Shown one piece after another: positions 11,901-29,396 of a stretch of 64,000 nt of DNA. Position numbers and translations under genes: made by a program. Below the pieces are notes generated by a model. That model was not told the origin of the DNA. It searched no databases and worked only from the letters and a program-made list of their open reading frames with translations. Numbering within the stretch: the first letter of the stretch is position 1; the number at the start of each line of letters is the position of its first letter. This DNA is from Cylicocyclus nassatus (taxonomy: Eukaryota; Nematoda; Chromadorea; Rhabditida; Strongylidae), in contig CATQJL010000305.1 in the NCBI GenBank assembly GCA_958299035.1, positions 72,322,792 to 72,386,791 of the forward strand. The letters are read 5' to 3'.

Positions 11901-13923
11901 TTCTAGAACCAAACAAAAAAACTTACAACAATCCGTTGCTCTGCCAGCTCATCATTAATCCAGTAGACAAGGAGCGAGATAAGCTCGCGTACTTTACGAT
12001 CTTCGCTAGATTCTTTCGTCAAATAGCGTCGGATTTCCCCTATAAAGGTATGCTTCAATTAGTTTTTAGCAAAAAATGTGGAAAGTCCTACCTTCATCAA
12101 GTGTCAAATTCTTAGCTAGTGCTGGAACCAGGCATGCATCAATGGACTCTCTACCTTCGATTTCGACCTGAACTTGGTCTATGGTGATCACATTTTCATT
12201 TTTTTCATCTTTTTTTTGACCTCGGAGTGGTTATAGATTCCTCTTTCAAATTTTCATTACATATTGATAATATTGTTTGCAAGGCCAACCGCATAATGTA
12301 CACCTTACTAAGAAACGTACATGTTCATGATATCAACATTTGGCTGAAACTCTGGAAAGCTTACGTACTTCCTGTATTAGAATATTGGAGTCCAGTTTGG
12401 AATCCTAACGTCAAAAATCTGATCGAAAAACTGGAAAAAGTACAACGTACATTCACTAGAATCTTATTCTACCGAATATTCCCAAATCCTGATTACCCTA
12501 CGGCTCTTCCTGATTATAAAACTAGACTAACCATGCTTGGACTCAAAAGTTTATATCACAGAAGATTATTAGCTGACATATTACTAGCTTATAAGATTTT
12601 TAAATCTGAAACTCGTTTAAGATTTTCGGAATTCTGTATTTTACGTCCCACTAGTATCCGTCATTTTAGAATTAACGCATACACACATTATTCCAAAGGA
12701 TGGCGAAAACGTAGCCTACAGAATTCATTTGGTGCCCGCATGTGTACATACTAAATAAACTTCCTATAGAACTAATAACATTGGATCCACATAAATTAAG
12801 GAAATTCCTAATCGAACATAATTACCTTGACAAATTTAGCTCAGATTGTGTTTAATTTCTCTGCTGAATTTTCTGTCTTCTTATGACTACCTTCCCTTAC
12901 TGCTATATTCTTCAAAGCATGTACTGGGAGACGAAATGCAAGTGTTAGTTCTTCATGTGCATCGACTTTCATATCGTATCCTTTTTCCTGTACTCATCGA
13001 TCCTTACTGCTCTGCTTTCAGATACACAGTTCAAGAAAATCTCCCACTTACCGATAACAACGAAACTGTTACTTACCCACGATTGTATTTAAGAACCCTG
13101 CTAGCCGATTTTCTATATATTTCATCCGTATAACACAACGTACATTATTGGTAGCTTTGAGCTCGCACATCAATCAACATTTCGTTACTCAAATACGGAG
13201 TTAGCGAAGGAATCAACGGACACGTGTATGTATGTATGTATGTATGCATATGGATGGATGGATCGATCTGGACAATTTGATGGATGGATAAATGGATGGA
13301 CTGGTGCACCATGTACCGAAAATGACCTGCCACAAGTAGTACTTCATAACGCTTCGTATTTTGAGCGCAATATATACTACTTTCGCTGGTCGGTGTGCAT
13401 ATGTTCAAAACTCCCGATAATGTATAAGAAATCTACTCATACTTTTTAAGTCCTGATTCTCAACGCCATCGCCTCTACATTATTTACCTACATCATCTTC
13501 GAACATATCCGGTCCCAGAAATCACATTTATAACAACGTTGGCCTTTATTGGCAGCCCATGAGCTTTACCATTTTCCCGTAATCATATAAGAACTCTACT
13601 AGATTTGTCAGTTGGATACGACTCGAAAGTGAGAGAAAATTTGAAGTCATTCTTGCCTTTTTCTCCCACCCGTTCCATATTTAGCCGTCTGTTTGTAATT
13701 CAATTTTGAGGTGGTGCATCGTTTACGATGTATTTGATAAATAAATAAATAAATAAATTTTAAGATGAATTCAGGGCGCAGCTGTCACCTCAAGAGCTTC
13801 ATCTTCTTCGGTGGGTTCAGGATTTTCATGCGTTTTCTTCTTTCGAGTCAATGTCCCAGTTAGTTTATCAACTATGGAGTCGCTCTGGAAGTTCAGTGAT
13901 GAGCCAACACTTTGCAAGACCAT
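8970..13923 (-). CDS. pat-6: Parvin (actopaxin), two CH-domain adhesion adaptor
   Basis: Eleven coding exons sum to 1,092 bp (363 aa; human and worm parvins are about 370): 13,789-13,923; 12,092-12,167; 11,927-12,039; 11,546-11,620; 11,361-11,492; 11,199-11,285; 11,037-11,126; 10,869-10,982; 10,484-10,585; 9,403-9,519; 8,970-9,020. The N-terminus has the parvin signature KLTGTLTRKKK. CH1 covers about residues 84-205 (QEDLFDGQIL, then FRAPIRLPEHVSV). CH2 covers about 250-363 (LETQFQDGVFLVLLMGLLEG, ending FSKYKHV). Parvin links integrin-linked kinase and PINCH to actin at muscle dense bodies. The Met at 13,923 was chosen because it keeps frame. An upstream exon-like ORF (13,978-14,034) would enter exon 1 out of frame and is probably 5' UTR. 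The first coding intron contains a LINE fragment. Confidence 0.93.
9575..9732. mobile_element. Short GC-rich MITE in a parvin intron
   Basis: TATAGGCCGTCCGCGC at the left is mirrored by GCGCGGACAACCTATA at the right, giving a 158-bp inverted-repeat unit inside the intron between the 10,484 and 9,519 exons. It is much more GC-rich than the surrounding intron. No coding potential. Confidence 0.5.
12200..13758 (+). mobile_element. 5'-truncated LINE (CR1/Jockey-like) in a parvin intron, opposite strand
   Basis: A 175-codon open frame (12,227-12,754) matches the end of non-LTR reverse transcriptases: ITL/VIDSSFKFSLHI-like entry, then a KAYVLPVLEYWSPVWNP segment and LEKVQRTFTRIL. The conserved tail (LGLKSLYHRRLLADILLAYK) follows. 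The frame resumes with LPIELITLDPHKLRKFLIEH to a stop near 12,856. The 3' side holds TATG and GGAT microsatellites (13,224-13,300) and ends in an (AAAT)n tail at 13,735-13,758, the usual LINE 3' end. The catalytic YADD region is absent, so this is a dead copy. Confidence 0.75.
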
Positions 13924-14034
13924 ATAATTTCTAAGAAAATAGATATTTCGGCACACTGATTGAGAATTTGCTCTTACTTTTCTGCTTCTCATCGTATCTG
14001 TTGGACCGGGTGTTCGCCTCATAGCAGACGACAT

Positions 14035-16287
14035 CACCTGCGAGAAACAATGGGAATTTAATGCATTCAATTCACATTTAAAGTAAGACAACATTATAAA
14101 GAACAAGCTTGGAATAAAGAGATTTCCTGGAGTTTAGATACGCACGAAGCCTAAGGAGATTAGGTAAAATATACTGCCACATGAATGTGATTTTGTAAAA
14201 TGGCTTGACAGAAGAGATATTCGTCGGAAAAAAGCTGTTCCACACAAAACAGCTTGATATAGAATTTTCAGATGAGGCAATTTATTTTGTGCAAGACGTT
14301 CTTTGGGCTTCAAATTCTTGCGCAATTACCGAAACGGAAAGCACTATCAATGTTACAAGTTGACGTTGTCTGTTCAATTCAATTTGTGCGACTAAGTTCT
14401 CCCCATAACTTAAGTTTGTACACTGTAATGGCCTCTATGTAACTTTAGCTCTGAGATACTGATGTACTAACACTGCTTGCCATGTCTTACAAATTCGCAG
14501 ACATATTACTCGCGTTTGAAACCGCACCTCATTTTCGCCCAAAAATATTTCGTTTCTTCATCAATGGGACTGTCACATATGATAAACGCTCTTATTGATG
14601 TCTGTCCTATGAAATTTCGTGGAGAAATACTGGGTTGTTCCATAAGTCTTTTCATATCTGACATTGTACCAGCATAAGTCTGCTCTTCTTAGACTTCTAA
14701 TGGGTTGCGGGGCACCATTCGAAAGATCAAAGCGAGTTGTAGAATATGGCTTTCAAAAGTTCGTATCAGGCTTCATCTGCAGCGAGTTTCACAGAATGGA
14801 AAAAAATTCAGATGCCCGAAAAAACAAAAATAATCCTATCTCAGTTAAAAAACGTTTCGTGAAATTCTCACTTGCTCATGCTCATAATCTCCCGATCAGA
14901 CATTTATATAAATACTTGCTGCATTTTTTCATGGCTAGAAATCGAGAAAAAAATAATGTGATTGATTTTCAAACTTTGTCTGTAACGGGTCTAAGCTCCT
15001 CGCAAATATGTGATTATACAGCTTATTCACTCAGAAATGCTCCCATCAATTTGCACCCTCGTAGATACCTTACTTTTTGAGAAAAATCATTTTGAAGGTA
15101 CAAAGATGAAAAGACTTATGGGACAACCTAATATTTGCATACACTTGGAAGTTCTTGATCTCAAGGCAGACGATGTTCGTTTTCAGTGAGGAGTTAACTG
15201 CAATCCTTTGATTGAATTGAGGGATGTTTTCGAGAAATTTGACATCAGCACGCAGATATGTAATTGCATCCGAGACTACCAACAATAGCGACGCAAACCC
15301 TCTCCGAAGCTGGCCCACCGATATATTGGGACCTCACTTCACATCCAAAGGAAAGTGACTTCAAACTATATTTTCAAAAAAAAAAAACACTTTAATGCCA
15401 AATGCAGGCGAAAAATTCATCAACTTTTTCTTCCCACACCTTCAAGAGTACTAAAAGATCAGGAGAGTGGGACTGATGTAAATTAAGGAATAAAAGGACG
15501 TTTTCCTATCACGACAAGGCGAAAAGGAGTGCTTCCTAACAATAAACATAATATTAATCCATTGGAAAAACGTACATTCAAACTGCATGACAGAAAATAT
15601 ACTTAATATTTATATTTGTACTTTCTGACAGGTATTAGCCGCCCATATCTTTGCATTTACACTTAGAAAAAAGTGAAATCAGCTAATAACAAGACTATTA
15701 TGTCCTAATCTGTTGCTTTGCTCGGAAAATTGGATCAGGTAATTGCTCAGCATTTGTTGTTTGCTTTTCGTACGTTTTCTGCGCGAAAATACCCCGAAAG
15801 TGCAACATATTTGGAAGCAAAAGGTCGCCACCAAGAATTCAATTTCCTTATACAGATTTCAGAGAGACGCTAAATAAACAATAGTGAGGCAACCGCTGAA
15901 AATCGAGCAGAAGTTATCAATAAACATTTGATCATTTGCATTAAGATATAAGAAATTCTTGCACAGAAAATAGTAGTTCATAAATAGGACGAAAAGACTG
16001 AAGAAGGCATCGAGGGGACAGCTGTTCAGCTGTGTGGGATGGGAGCATTACACCAACCATTGCCAGCGATCAATACTCGCGGACAACACTTCTAATGCGA
16101 GGCCGATGTATGCTTATGTTCTCACCGTAATCAGCCCACACGCAAAAACTTGAGTCATCTATTGAGACATTAAAAAACTCGGAAAAAATTGTTCAGAATT
16201 GTGGAATTACGTAAAAAAATTTGATATTTATTTCACAAGCACAATATGACAGACGATATAAAAGACTTTCCGAATATCGTAATTCCT
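14035..16287. other. Intergenic region between parvin and DDX46
   Basis: This contains the 5' flank of parvin and the 3' flank of DDX46. A mariner-type MITE occupies 14,630-15,131. The rest is AT-rich with no recognised exon. A T-rich tract ending CGCAG lies just before 14,034 and could be a trans-splice or cis-splice acceptor for the parvin 5' exon. Confidence 0.35.
14630..15131. mobile_element. Mariner-type MITE
   Basis: The left tip CTGGGTTGTTCCATAAGTCT and the right tip (reverse complement of TTAGGTTGTCCCATAAGTCT) are flanked by TA. Homology of the tips extends about 28 bp. The interior lacks a transposase; a 138-codon frame at 14,664-15,080 shows no recognised motif. The tips resemble those of the element at 27,566-28,442. 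Confidence 0.55.
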
Positions 16288-22837
<6,550 letters not shown>

Positions 22838-24334
22838 AGCTGGAATCCGAAAAAAATATAAATGAATGTCCTTGTATAAAGATGAAATACGGAGAGACAG
22901 CATAATCAGTAAGAAAATAAGCAGTAAGAAATGCCCAAGCATTGCTTCTCGACAAACACAGAAGTTCAGCATATGGCAAAAAGCATGAAACCAACGAACT
23001 GCACCTGACATATTATCAAACGGAAGAAGTTAGCGAACGATCCCTGGAAAGCGTAAGCTAAAAGCTGTTAAAAAATAAATTCGAAAGCGCGTTTCAGCTG
23101 ACGGCAACCGCAATTACGGCCAAAGCATTGCATAGCCGCTGGAATTTCCTGTTGAAGCCTCGGGCAGAGTTCACGCAATTTGATCGTCGCGATTCAATCG
23201 CGACAAGACAACTGTTACGAGTTCATGCATGCCGACCAGCTTGCATTTCGGTTGTGATACTTTTCCAGCCCGAAATTTATGAATGTAAAATGAAAATGAA
23301 CGGAAATCGCGGCGATTGAATCGCGACGATCAAATCGCGTGAACTCTGTCCGAGGCCTGAGCGCGACGTGCTACCATCACTTCCTTTACTCTGCAAATAT
23401 CTCTGCTTGGCAGGAGTAAAAAAAGCGCGCCAAAAGTTCCGATGAAGTAATAGGGTGTGTCGCCATTGAATTTCCTCCGCTGCGAAGTCTCCAAATGGGT
23501 CTTCAGACGAGTCGTTCATGTTTTGAGTAGCTTTGGGTACGGTAGATGGATCACATGTTGAACTCGCTTAGAACCATAACGACGAGGTTGAGGAGAAACC
23601 ATGTTTTTAAGGCACGGATGCCGAGTAGCGCCATTAGCTTCATAAAGTGACATGGTTTCCGCACACTGAGAATGGAGGCTAAGGTTCATTTTTACAAAGT
23701 CGTGACGACGGATTTGACTGCGGCCTTTGCGCCCACAGGAGCATAACACCCCATTACAAAAAGGCATCACCTCAACGCTCAGCTCAGTCACTTTCATGTT
23801 CAAGTACTATCATACCTAAGCAGAAAAACCAGTCGAGTAAAGATTAAAACCAAGAAAATGCGGTTACCGGAAGCTGCGCGCGTGTCGCGCGCGGTTGCGC
23901 CATCGTCACGATTTTTCGGATGCCCTATACCTTTGTAGAAGTAGCAGAAAGTATTATTCTAAATGCTCTGAATTGTGTTGTTCCAAAGAACATCATCTCC
24001 AAATGCGTAGAGTATGTAACGAAGAAATCTGATTTACCAGTAAGATCTGCACATACTCGGCACAAAGGAAGGCTTTGGGCTTGAATTACTTTCACTAGAA
24101 ATTTGAGAAATTCAAAAATCAATGTTCGAGAATATACATGAAGGGCCAACGTTTATAGAAGCTCGTACTGCTTTATTTACAAGAGCACGTCGGCATTGTA
24201 AAACCTATCTATATGTAAGAGGATAAAACTTCCATACTAATCACAAACGAAGCAATTATTAAATGATAAAACCTGAGAAGCAAAGGTAGAAGCTATGACT
24301 TATGCAAATTTGATATTCCCATCAAATATACAAA
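22838..24334. other. Intergenic region between DDX46 and the CCSMST1-like gene
   Basis: A T-rich tract ending GGATTCCAG lies three bases before the DDX46 ATG and is a likely trans- or cis-splice acceptor. A MITE is at 23,157-23,356. The segment 23,717-23,925 is similar to 57,010-57,178 (shared GCGCCCACAGGAGC and GGCGCGCGTGTCGC-type blocks), so it is a dispersed repeat. Two exon-like frames (23,454-23,519 and about 24,000-24,100) could not be tied to a gene. Confidence 0.35.
23157..23356. mobile_element. 200-bp MITE with 48-bp inverted ends
   Basis: GCCTCGGGCAGAGTTCACGC at the left is mirrored by the 3' end at 23,356. Homology covers nearly 50 bp, including GATCGTCGCGATTCAATCGC in both arms. 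No target duplication is obvious. It lies upstream of DDX46. Confidence 0.6.
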
Positions 24335-24949
24335 TTACGATGCTTTTTTCTTCTTCTCCTTATTTCCAAACTGTATTCGTAGGGCCTCTTCTTTGACATC
24401 AACATAATCCAGTTGTGCTTTCAACAGCGCTGTATCTTGGCCTTTAGCCTCAGCCTATAAAAAATCTATCAGAATAATCAACAAGGTGGTGGAATCAAGC
24501 ACCTCTCTGATCTGATCCCGAAGCATCTTCCTCTCCAAATTAGCTGTGAGTATATGTGGGGGAGTATTCCAAATCTCATCGAGATCCGATGGCTCCCTAA
24601 AACATGTTCTTCACCGTGAAGCAAAAAATATTGTTATTGCTTTCCTTAGGTATCCAAAGTATAGAATAAATGCAGCAAGGCTTCCGGCAATCGAAAGTAA
24701 TTTCTTCTTCGAAAATTCATCGCTGTCATAGTAATCCAGCTTGAAAGGTGTTGGTGGTACTCCAGCACCTCGCCTCCGCCCCTAAAATTGGGTGAGCATG
24801 AATGTGAAAGCAACCAAACGTTAGCTCTAGCCTATGTTATTCACCTGAAATGCAGCTGACTGGCTAAACTTGGGTTCAGCTGGATTTTCCAGCTTAGCAG
24901 AGTAATGCCTGAGCAGCAGCTGAACTCGACTCGGTCGCAACCGTAACAT
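24335..24949 (-). CDS. Small predicted mitochondrial membrane protein, CCSMST1-like
   Basis: Four exons (24,845-24,949; 24,645-24,781; 24,503-24,596; 24,335-24,454) encode 151 aa. The start MLRLRPSRVQLLLRHYSAK is basic and lacks acids, like a mitochondrial presequence. Then comes EPKFSQSAA, a Tyr/Asp-rich spacer, one hydrophobic segment (LLSIAGSLAAFILYFGYL) and LREPSDLDEIW, then a charged C-terminal helix. The order KFS.SxAA, membrane helix, LRE..D.D recalls the CCSMST1 family of small mitochondrial proteins; this is a resemblance by eye. The second intron would have a GA-AG boundary. A transposon begins 18 bp upstream of the ATG, and a TATATGCAG acceptor lies between them. Confidence 0.55.
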
Positions 24950-24967
24950 ACTGCATATACAATGCTA

Positions 24968-26848
24968 CAGTGCTGGCCAAAAGTTTGCAGCCACTCCAGA
25001 ATTTTGCTATATCTTACTCTGTTTCGTATAGAACGATTCCAAATTATGATATTACGTGCATTTCACACTACTTAACACTATGTCAAGGAATTTTGCAGTT
25101 ACATGCACACCGAAGGGGTCTTTGGGAGAAATGGTGAAAACGGCTGAATTGAGGTTGGCCAAAACTTGCAGCCACTTTCTTCTAAATGTCTTTAAAAAAC
25201 TTGTCACAACTTGTCACTTTCCAGTATGTGGGCTACAGATGCACCAATAAAACCTTGAGATATGCAGTGCAGCGGCTTTTATCAAACTCCCAAAAAGGAA
25301 ACTTAACGGAGCAAAGTTGCTTGAGCGCAAATTGACCGCAAAAATTGATTAAATCATGAGGTTATTGAGAAGTTGTCTGCTGATCCATGCTCCTATGAAA
25401 AGGTTGTACCATCTGGACGTTTAGTGGCGGTTTGCGAATGTGACAGAAAAGGCATTACTTGGCATGTTTCAAAAACTACCATCACCTTAACTCAGATTCG
25501 GAGCACCTTTCGGCTCAAAAATTGGGCTCAGTGGTCTGAGAAGTTCTCAAACTTGACTAGAACATTGCTTTTAGAAAGACGAATATTGGTCCGGAGCTCG
25601 AAGAATTCTATTGGAAATATGGAGGCGCTACTGCCAGTAAAAAAATTTGCACAATCTTCAGCTGATTAATCCCTTTGGCAAATCAAACATTTCCTAGGTG
25701 TGATAATTGCAAAAACTTTTCTCTGACAGTAGCGCCTCCATATTTCCAATAGAATTCTTCGAGCTCCGGACCAATACTCGTCTTTCTCAAAGCAATGTGT
25801 TAGTCAAGTTTGAGAACTTCTCAGACCGCTGAGCCCAATTTTTGAGCCGAAAGATGCTCCGAATCTGAGTTAACAAGGGAATGGTCAGAAATCGAAATGG
25901 CCATTCCAGACAAGCTGCGTAGCGTTAGATGCAGCATGAAGCGCTGACTCTAGATCTGTCTTCCTTATCTGCTTATCGCTTTTCTGGACGAAGTTATAAG
26001 CCATTAACGACCATTATTTTACTTAGAAATTATGCGTGAAATTGAAAATTTAGCCGTACAGAGCCTTGTTTGCCTCAATGCTGGGCCAAAACATGCAGCT
26101 AGCTTACTTGAAATTTTTGAAGCCAGAAGCCGAGCTAAAAGTGCAACAATGTGCTTAATCTCCCTGTTTTTATGTATGATTTTTTTTACAATAAAACCGC
26201 TTGTAGCTTCGTCCACAGAAGCGGGAAGCAGATAAGGAAGACAGGTTCGAAGTCAGCGTTCTATACTGCATCGAATAATATACAGCTTGTTTGGTTTGGC
26301 CACTTCGACTTCTGACCATTCCCTTGTAAGGTGATGGTAGTTTTTGAAACATGCCAAGTAATGCCTTTTCTGTCACATTCGCAAACCGCCACTAAACGTC
26401 CAGATGGTACAACCTTTTCATAGGAGCATGGATCAGCCGACAACTTCTCAATAACCTCATGATTTAATCAATTTTTGCGGTCAATTTGCGCTCAAGCAAC
26501 TTTGCTCCGTAAAGTTCCCTTTTTGGGAGTTTGATGAAAGCCGGCTGCACTGCATATCTCAAGGTTTATTGGTGCATCTGTAGCCCACATACTTGAAAGT
26601 GACAAGTTGTGACAAGTTTTTTAAAGACATTTAGAAGAAAGTGGCTGCAAGTTTTGGCCAGCCTCAATTCAGCCGTTTTCACCATTTCCCCCAAAGACCC
26701 CTTCGGTGTGCATGTAACTGCAAAATTTCTTGACATAGTGTTAAGTAGTGTGAAATGCACGTAATATCATGGTTTGGAATCGTTGTATACGAAACAGAGT
26801 AAGATATAGCAAAATTCTGGAGTGGCTGTAAACTTTTGGCCAGCACTG
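24968..26848. mobile_element. Tc1-type foldback element, 1.9 kb, with nested insert
   Basis: The tips CAGTGCTGGCCAAAAG at both ends, with TA on each side, match the C. elegans Tc1 terminus. The arms are about 650 bp each (left 24,968-25,490 plus 25,871 to about 26,005; right about 26,195-26,848) around a roughly 190-bp spacer. Homologous frames appear on opposite strands in the two arms (25,373 + and 26,443 -). The left arm is interrupted by another element at 25,491-25,869. No transposase is present. Confidence 0.8.
25491..25869. mobile_element. 379-bp MITE nested in the Tc1-type foldback
   Basis: The inverted tips CTCAGATTCGGAGCA and TGCTCCGAATCTGAG are bounded by TTAA at 25,487-25,490 and 25,870-25,873. 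The uninterrupted opposite arm reads CACCTTACAAGGG at the matching position, showing a clean insertion. The arms are about 170 bp each. The target could be TTAA, or TA if the tip is taken one base wider. Confidence 0.75.
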
Positions 26849-27399
26849 TATAATGTTATAGTTGTTCAATTATAGTACAATGCTTTAATGTTCAAATTCA
26901 CCATTGACAACTTTTTTTACCAGTAAATAATTTTTTTGGGTCGTGCAAGTCTATATCGAAAGCACAGGCGGACCGAGAAATTTTATGGGAAGAGGGACTG
27001 AAAAATTCTTCGAATGAATTCAAACGTGGGACTTTCCACATTGTACCGGACTATGACTCCGGCTTTGAAAAAAAAGGTTCGTAGCAGGTACGCCTCTGGT
27101 AGGTTTTCTAACTACTCATGAAAACGCAATTCTAAAAATGATATACCAGACAGCTCGCGCCTATGTGCTCCACTTCAACGAGTCTTTTCCTGAATACTTG
27201 AGATTTTCTAAGCCTCACTTGGCTACCGGATCAGCCAAAAATAATGTGAAGAGGTTCTCTATATGATTTCTGTTAGGTCTGCGACTGATTGTAAAAGCCC
27301 AAAGGCTTACATTTGTTACCAACCTTACACTTATGGTGGAAATGTTTCAACTTTTTACAGTGGTGCTTGAGTATTATCGTCCTTAAGTAATTAGATACT

Positions 27400-28740
27400 T
27401 ACGAGAAAATGGCCAGAACTTAACCCAGCCATTCCAAACAAGCTGTATACCATCGGACTCGTCTTAAAACGCTGGTTGTAAATATATGTTTTTATCTGCC
27501 AAGCGACTATCTGGGAGGTGTTATGAGCTTTCAAATATGAGAAGTTCATCAAGTTTCGACGAATATTAGGTTGTCCCAAAAGTTTTGTCGGTTTCTTTCA
27601 TCGCTCATTAAAAGTTACAGAACACCAATCCATGGACGGCTTAGGTGCCGTTCAAATCAGATTTTTATCCTCTTTCTCACAGCTACTTTTCCTCTGTGAT
27701 TTATGCTGTTTGCGATGTTATTGCCATGGATCATTAATCAGCTTGACAGCAAGGCCAAATATTTCGTGAATTTTAGAATTCTTTATTCTGATGTTTCCAA
27801 AGAGCGCTGATAACTGTTATGTAAAGCAGATCTTTGGCTACATTGTAACCATTTTAGATTACGTGGGCCGCGTTTACCAAGTCTGTTATAATTATTTATT
27901 CAATAAAAACCGCGGCTTTTTGATCAAGTTTAACACGTAAAAGTACTAAAAATTCTAAATAGCTGCTTTTCAAAGCGAATTAAAGTTGGTTATGTTGCAT
28001 AAATAATGTTTAGTAAGAATCATGTTCCAATACGCAAAAATTCAAAAGCTTTCGTGTGTTTGATGCAGTTGCATGTTTCATGACTTTGCCAAAAATTGAG
28101 ACCTCTGGAGAAATAAATTTATGAAGCTAAAAACAGCAGATTAGGAGAATCTAAAAACACTAGCTTGTAGTCCGAGAACTGCTCTATTTGATTCATACTT
28201 TACCCTTTTCGGAATTTTGGAATGAAATTTTTTGAAAATCAGCCTAACTTTGAGCAGGTAAAATTGACAGATGGAGATTTGGCAATTATCAAAAAAAGAG
28301 TACAAGATTATGGTATGAAAACGTAACCATAAGAAAGAGAAGGAAATGCTGCATCGAATGCATTTTGAAACACACTCAGGTTTTATAGTGCGTGGTTTTA
28401 CAGTGGTTTGAAAAAACCGACAGAATTTTCGGGACAACCTAATATTTTCTTTAAAGGCAGCCTGATGGCGTGGATTTACAGTGGCTATGGTTATTTTGAT
28501 TACAAAGAAGAAGCACATTTACCAAAAACCTAAGTAAGTTTTTTGGAACCTATTTCGTGGAACATGCGCCAAAGAACACTTGACAAATCGCACATTTGAA
28601 CGCTCTTAACTCCTCCCAGATAGCTGCTTGGTAGATAGTCAACATTTACTTGTGATCGGCGTTTCAAGACGAGTCCGATGATATACAGCATGTTTGGTAT
28701 GGCTGGGTTAATTTCTGACCATTCCCGGCTTAGGTGAAGG
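27400..28740. mobile_element. Inverted-repeat element interrupted by a mariner-type MITE
   Basis: The segment 27,410-27,545 (TAACCCAGCCATTCCAAACA, then ACTATCTGGGAGG) recurs inverted at 28,605-28,735. Its core is related to the arms at 25,890-26,330. The 27,566-28,442 mariner-type unit sits between the arms. Outer ends are not defined. Confidence 0.5.
27566..28442. mobile_element. 877-bp mariner-type MITE
   Basis: The tips TTAGGTTGTCCCAAAAGTTT and the mirrored CGGGACAACCTAA are flanked by TA. The next bases (GTCGGTTT against AAACCGAC) extend the inverted repeat. The interior is AT-rich, without a transposase frame. Confidence 0.65.
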
Positions 28741-28864
28741 ACTATGCTACCATACAGCATATGAATCTCACCATGCTTAACTTCGGTAAGGTGCCAGACA
28801 AGCCAAAACAAATTTCAATGCCGGCTGATAGTCCTTCCAATATGTAAACTACGAGCTTTTGAAA

Positions 28865-28953
28865 GTGGGAGGAAACAGGGGTGGTTCATGTACGTGTGTA
28901 AAGGGAAAAGTGGGAGAAAACAGGGGTGGTTCATGTATGTGTGTAAAGGGAAG
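28865..28953. repeat. Tandem duplication, two 45-bp copies
   Basis: A unit starting GTGGGAGGAAACAGGGGTGG is repeated once with three or so differences. It lies in intergenic DNA downstream of spl-1. Confidence 0.7.
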
Positions 28954-29396
28954 GACAGACTCTTCTTTACTTATGAACTTGACTCCTATGACACTAACTG
29001 CACTCATTCTATAACCGCAATTAAACTGTGTTCAGTTACAGAAATAATTACGGATTTACCGCAGCTTGTTCACAAGTGATTCGTTCTAACAAGGCACGTG
29101 ACCAGTAGCGTTAAAATTTATAAAAAGAAGAGATAACGTGCTTAAATCTGGAAACATGGAAAGTGAACTTTTCTTTGGCACGTAGCATAATCAGTACCGC
29201 TTGGACTTTTTTGACAAAGACGAAACGTGCAAACTCGATGAGCATAATAATGATGATGTTCGATTGTAAGTACGTGCATAGAAAAAAGATAATAAAATTC
29301 TGTGAGGTAACAGACGGTGAGACGAACATAGGGACGAACATAAATATATTTGTACGATGAGATATGATACTTGACAATTTAGTGAGCACTGAGAAG

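Larger units (their letters stand above)
26849..29396. other. Intergenic repeat-rich region between the Tc1-type element and spl-1
   Basis: This holds an inverted-repeat element (27,400-28,740) with a mariner-type MITE inside it, a 45-bp tandem duplication (28,865-28,953) and the 3' flank of spl-1. No exon was recognised. Confidence 0.35.

Noticed and set aside
13978..14034. Exon-like frame MSSAMRRTPGPTDTMRSRK upstream of parvin
   Set aside because: Its donor is plausible but it would enter the first parvin exon in the wrong frame. Kept only as possible 5' UTR.
23277..23519. Minus frame starting MNDSSEDPFGDFAAEEIQ
   Set aside because: It runs into the 23,157-23,356 MITE and has no follow-on exon. 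Possibly a lost first exon but unsupported.
24000..24100. Exon-like minus frame with LCRVCADLTG, recalling a nuclear-receptor or ZAD zinc finger
   Set aside because: Only one short segment with possible splice borders; no companion exons or further zinc ligands in order.
25373..26443. Repeated protein-like frame starting MSADPCSYEKVVPSG on both strands
   Set aside because: Again the two arms of the Tc1-type foldback; no known protein motif.
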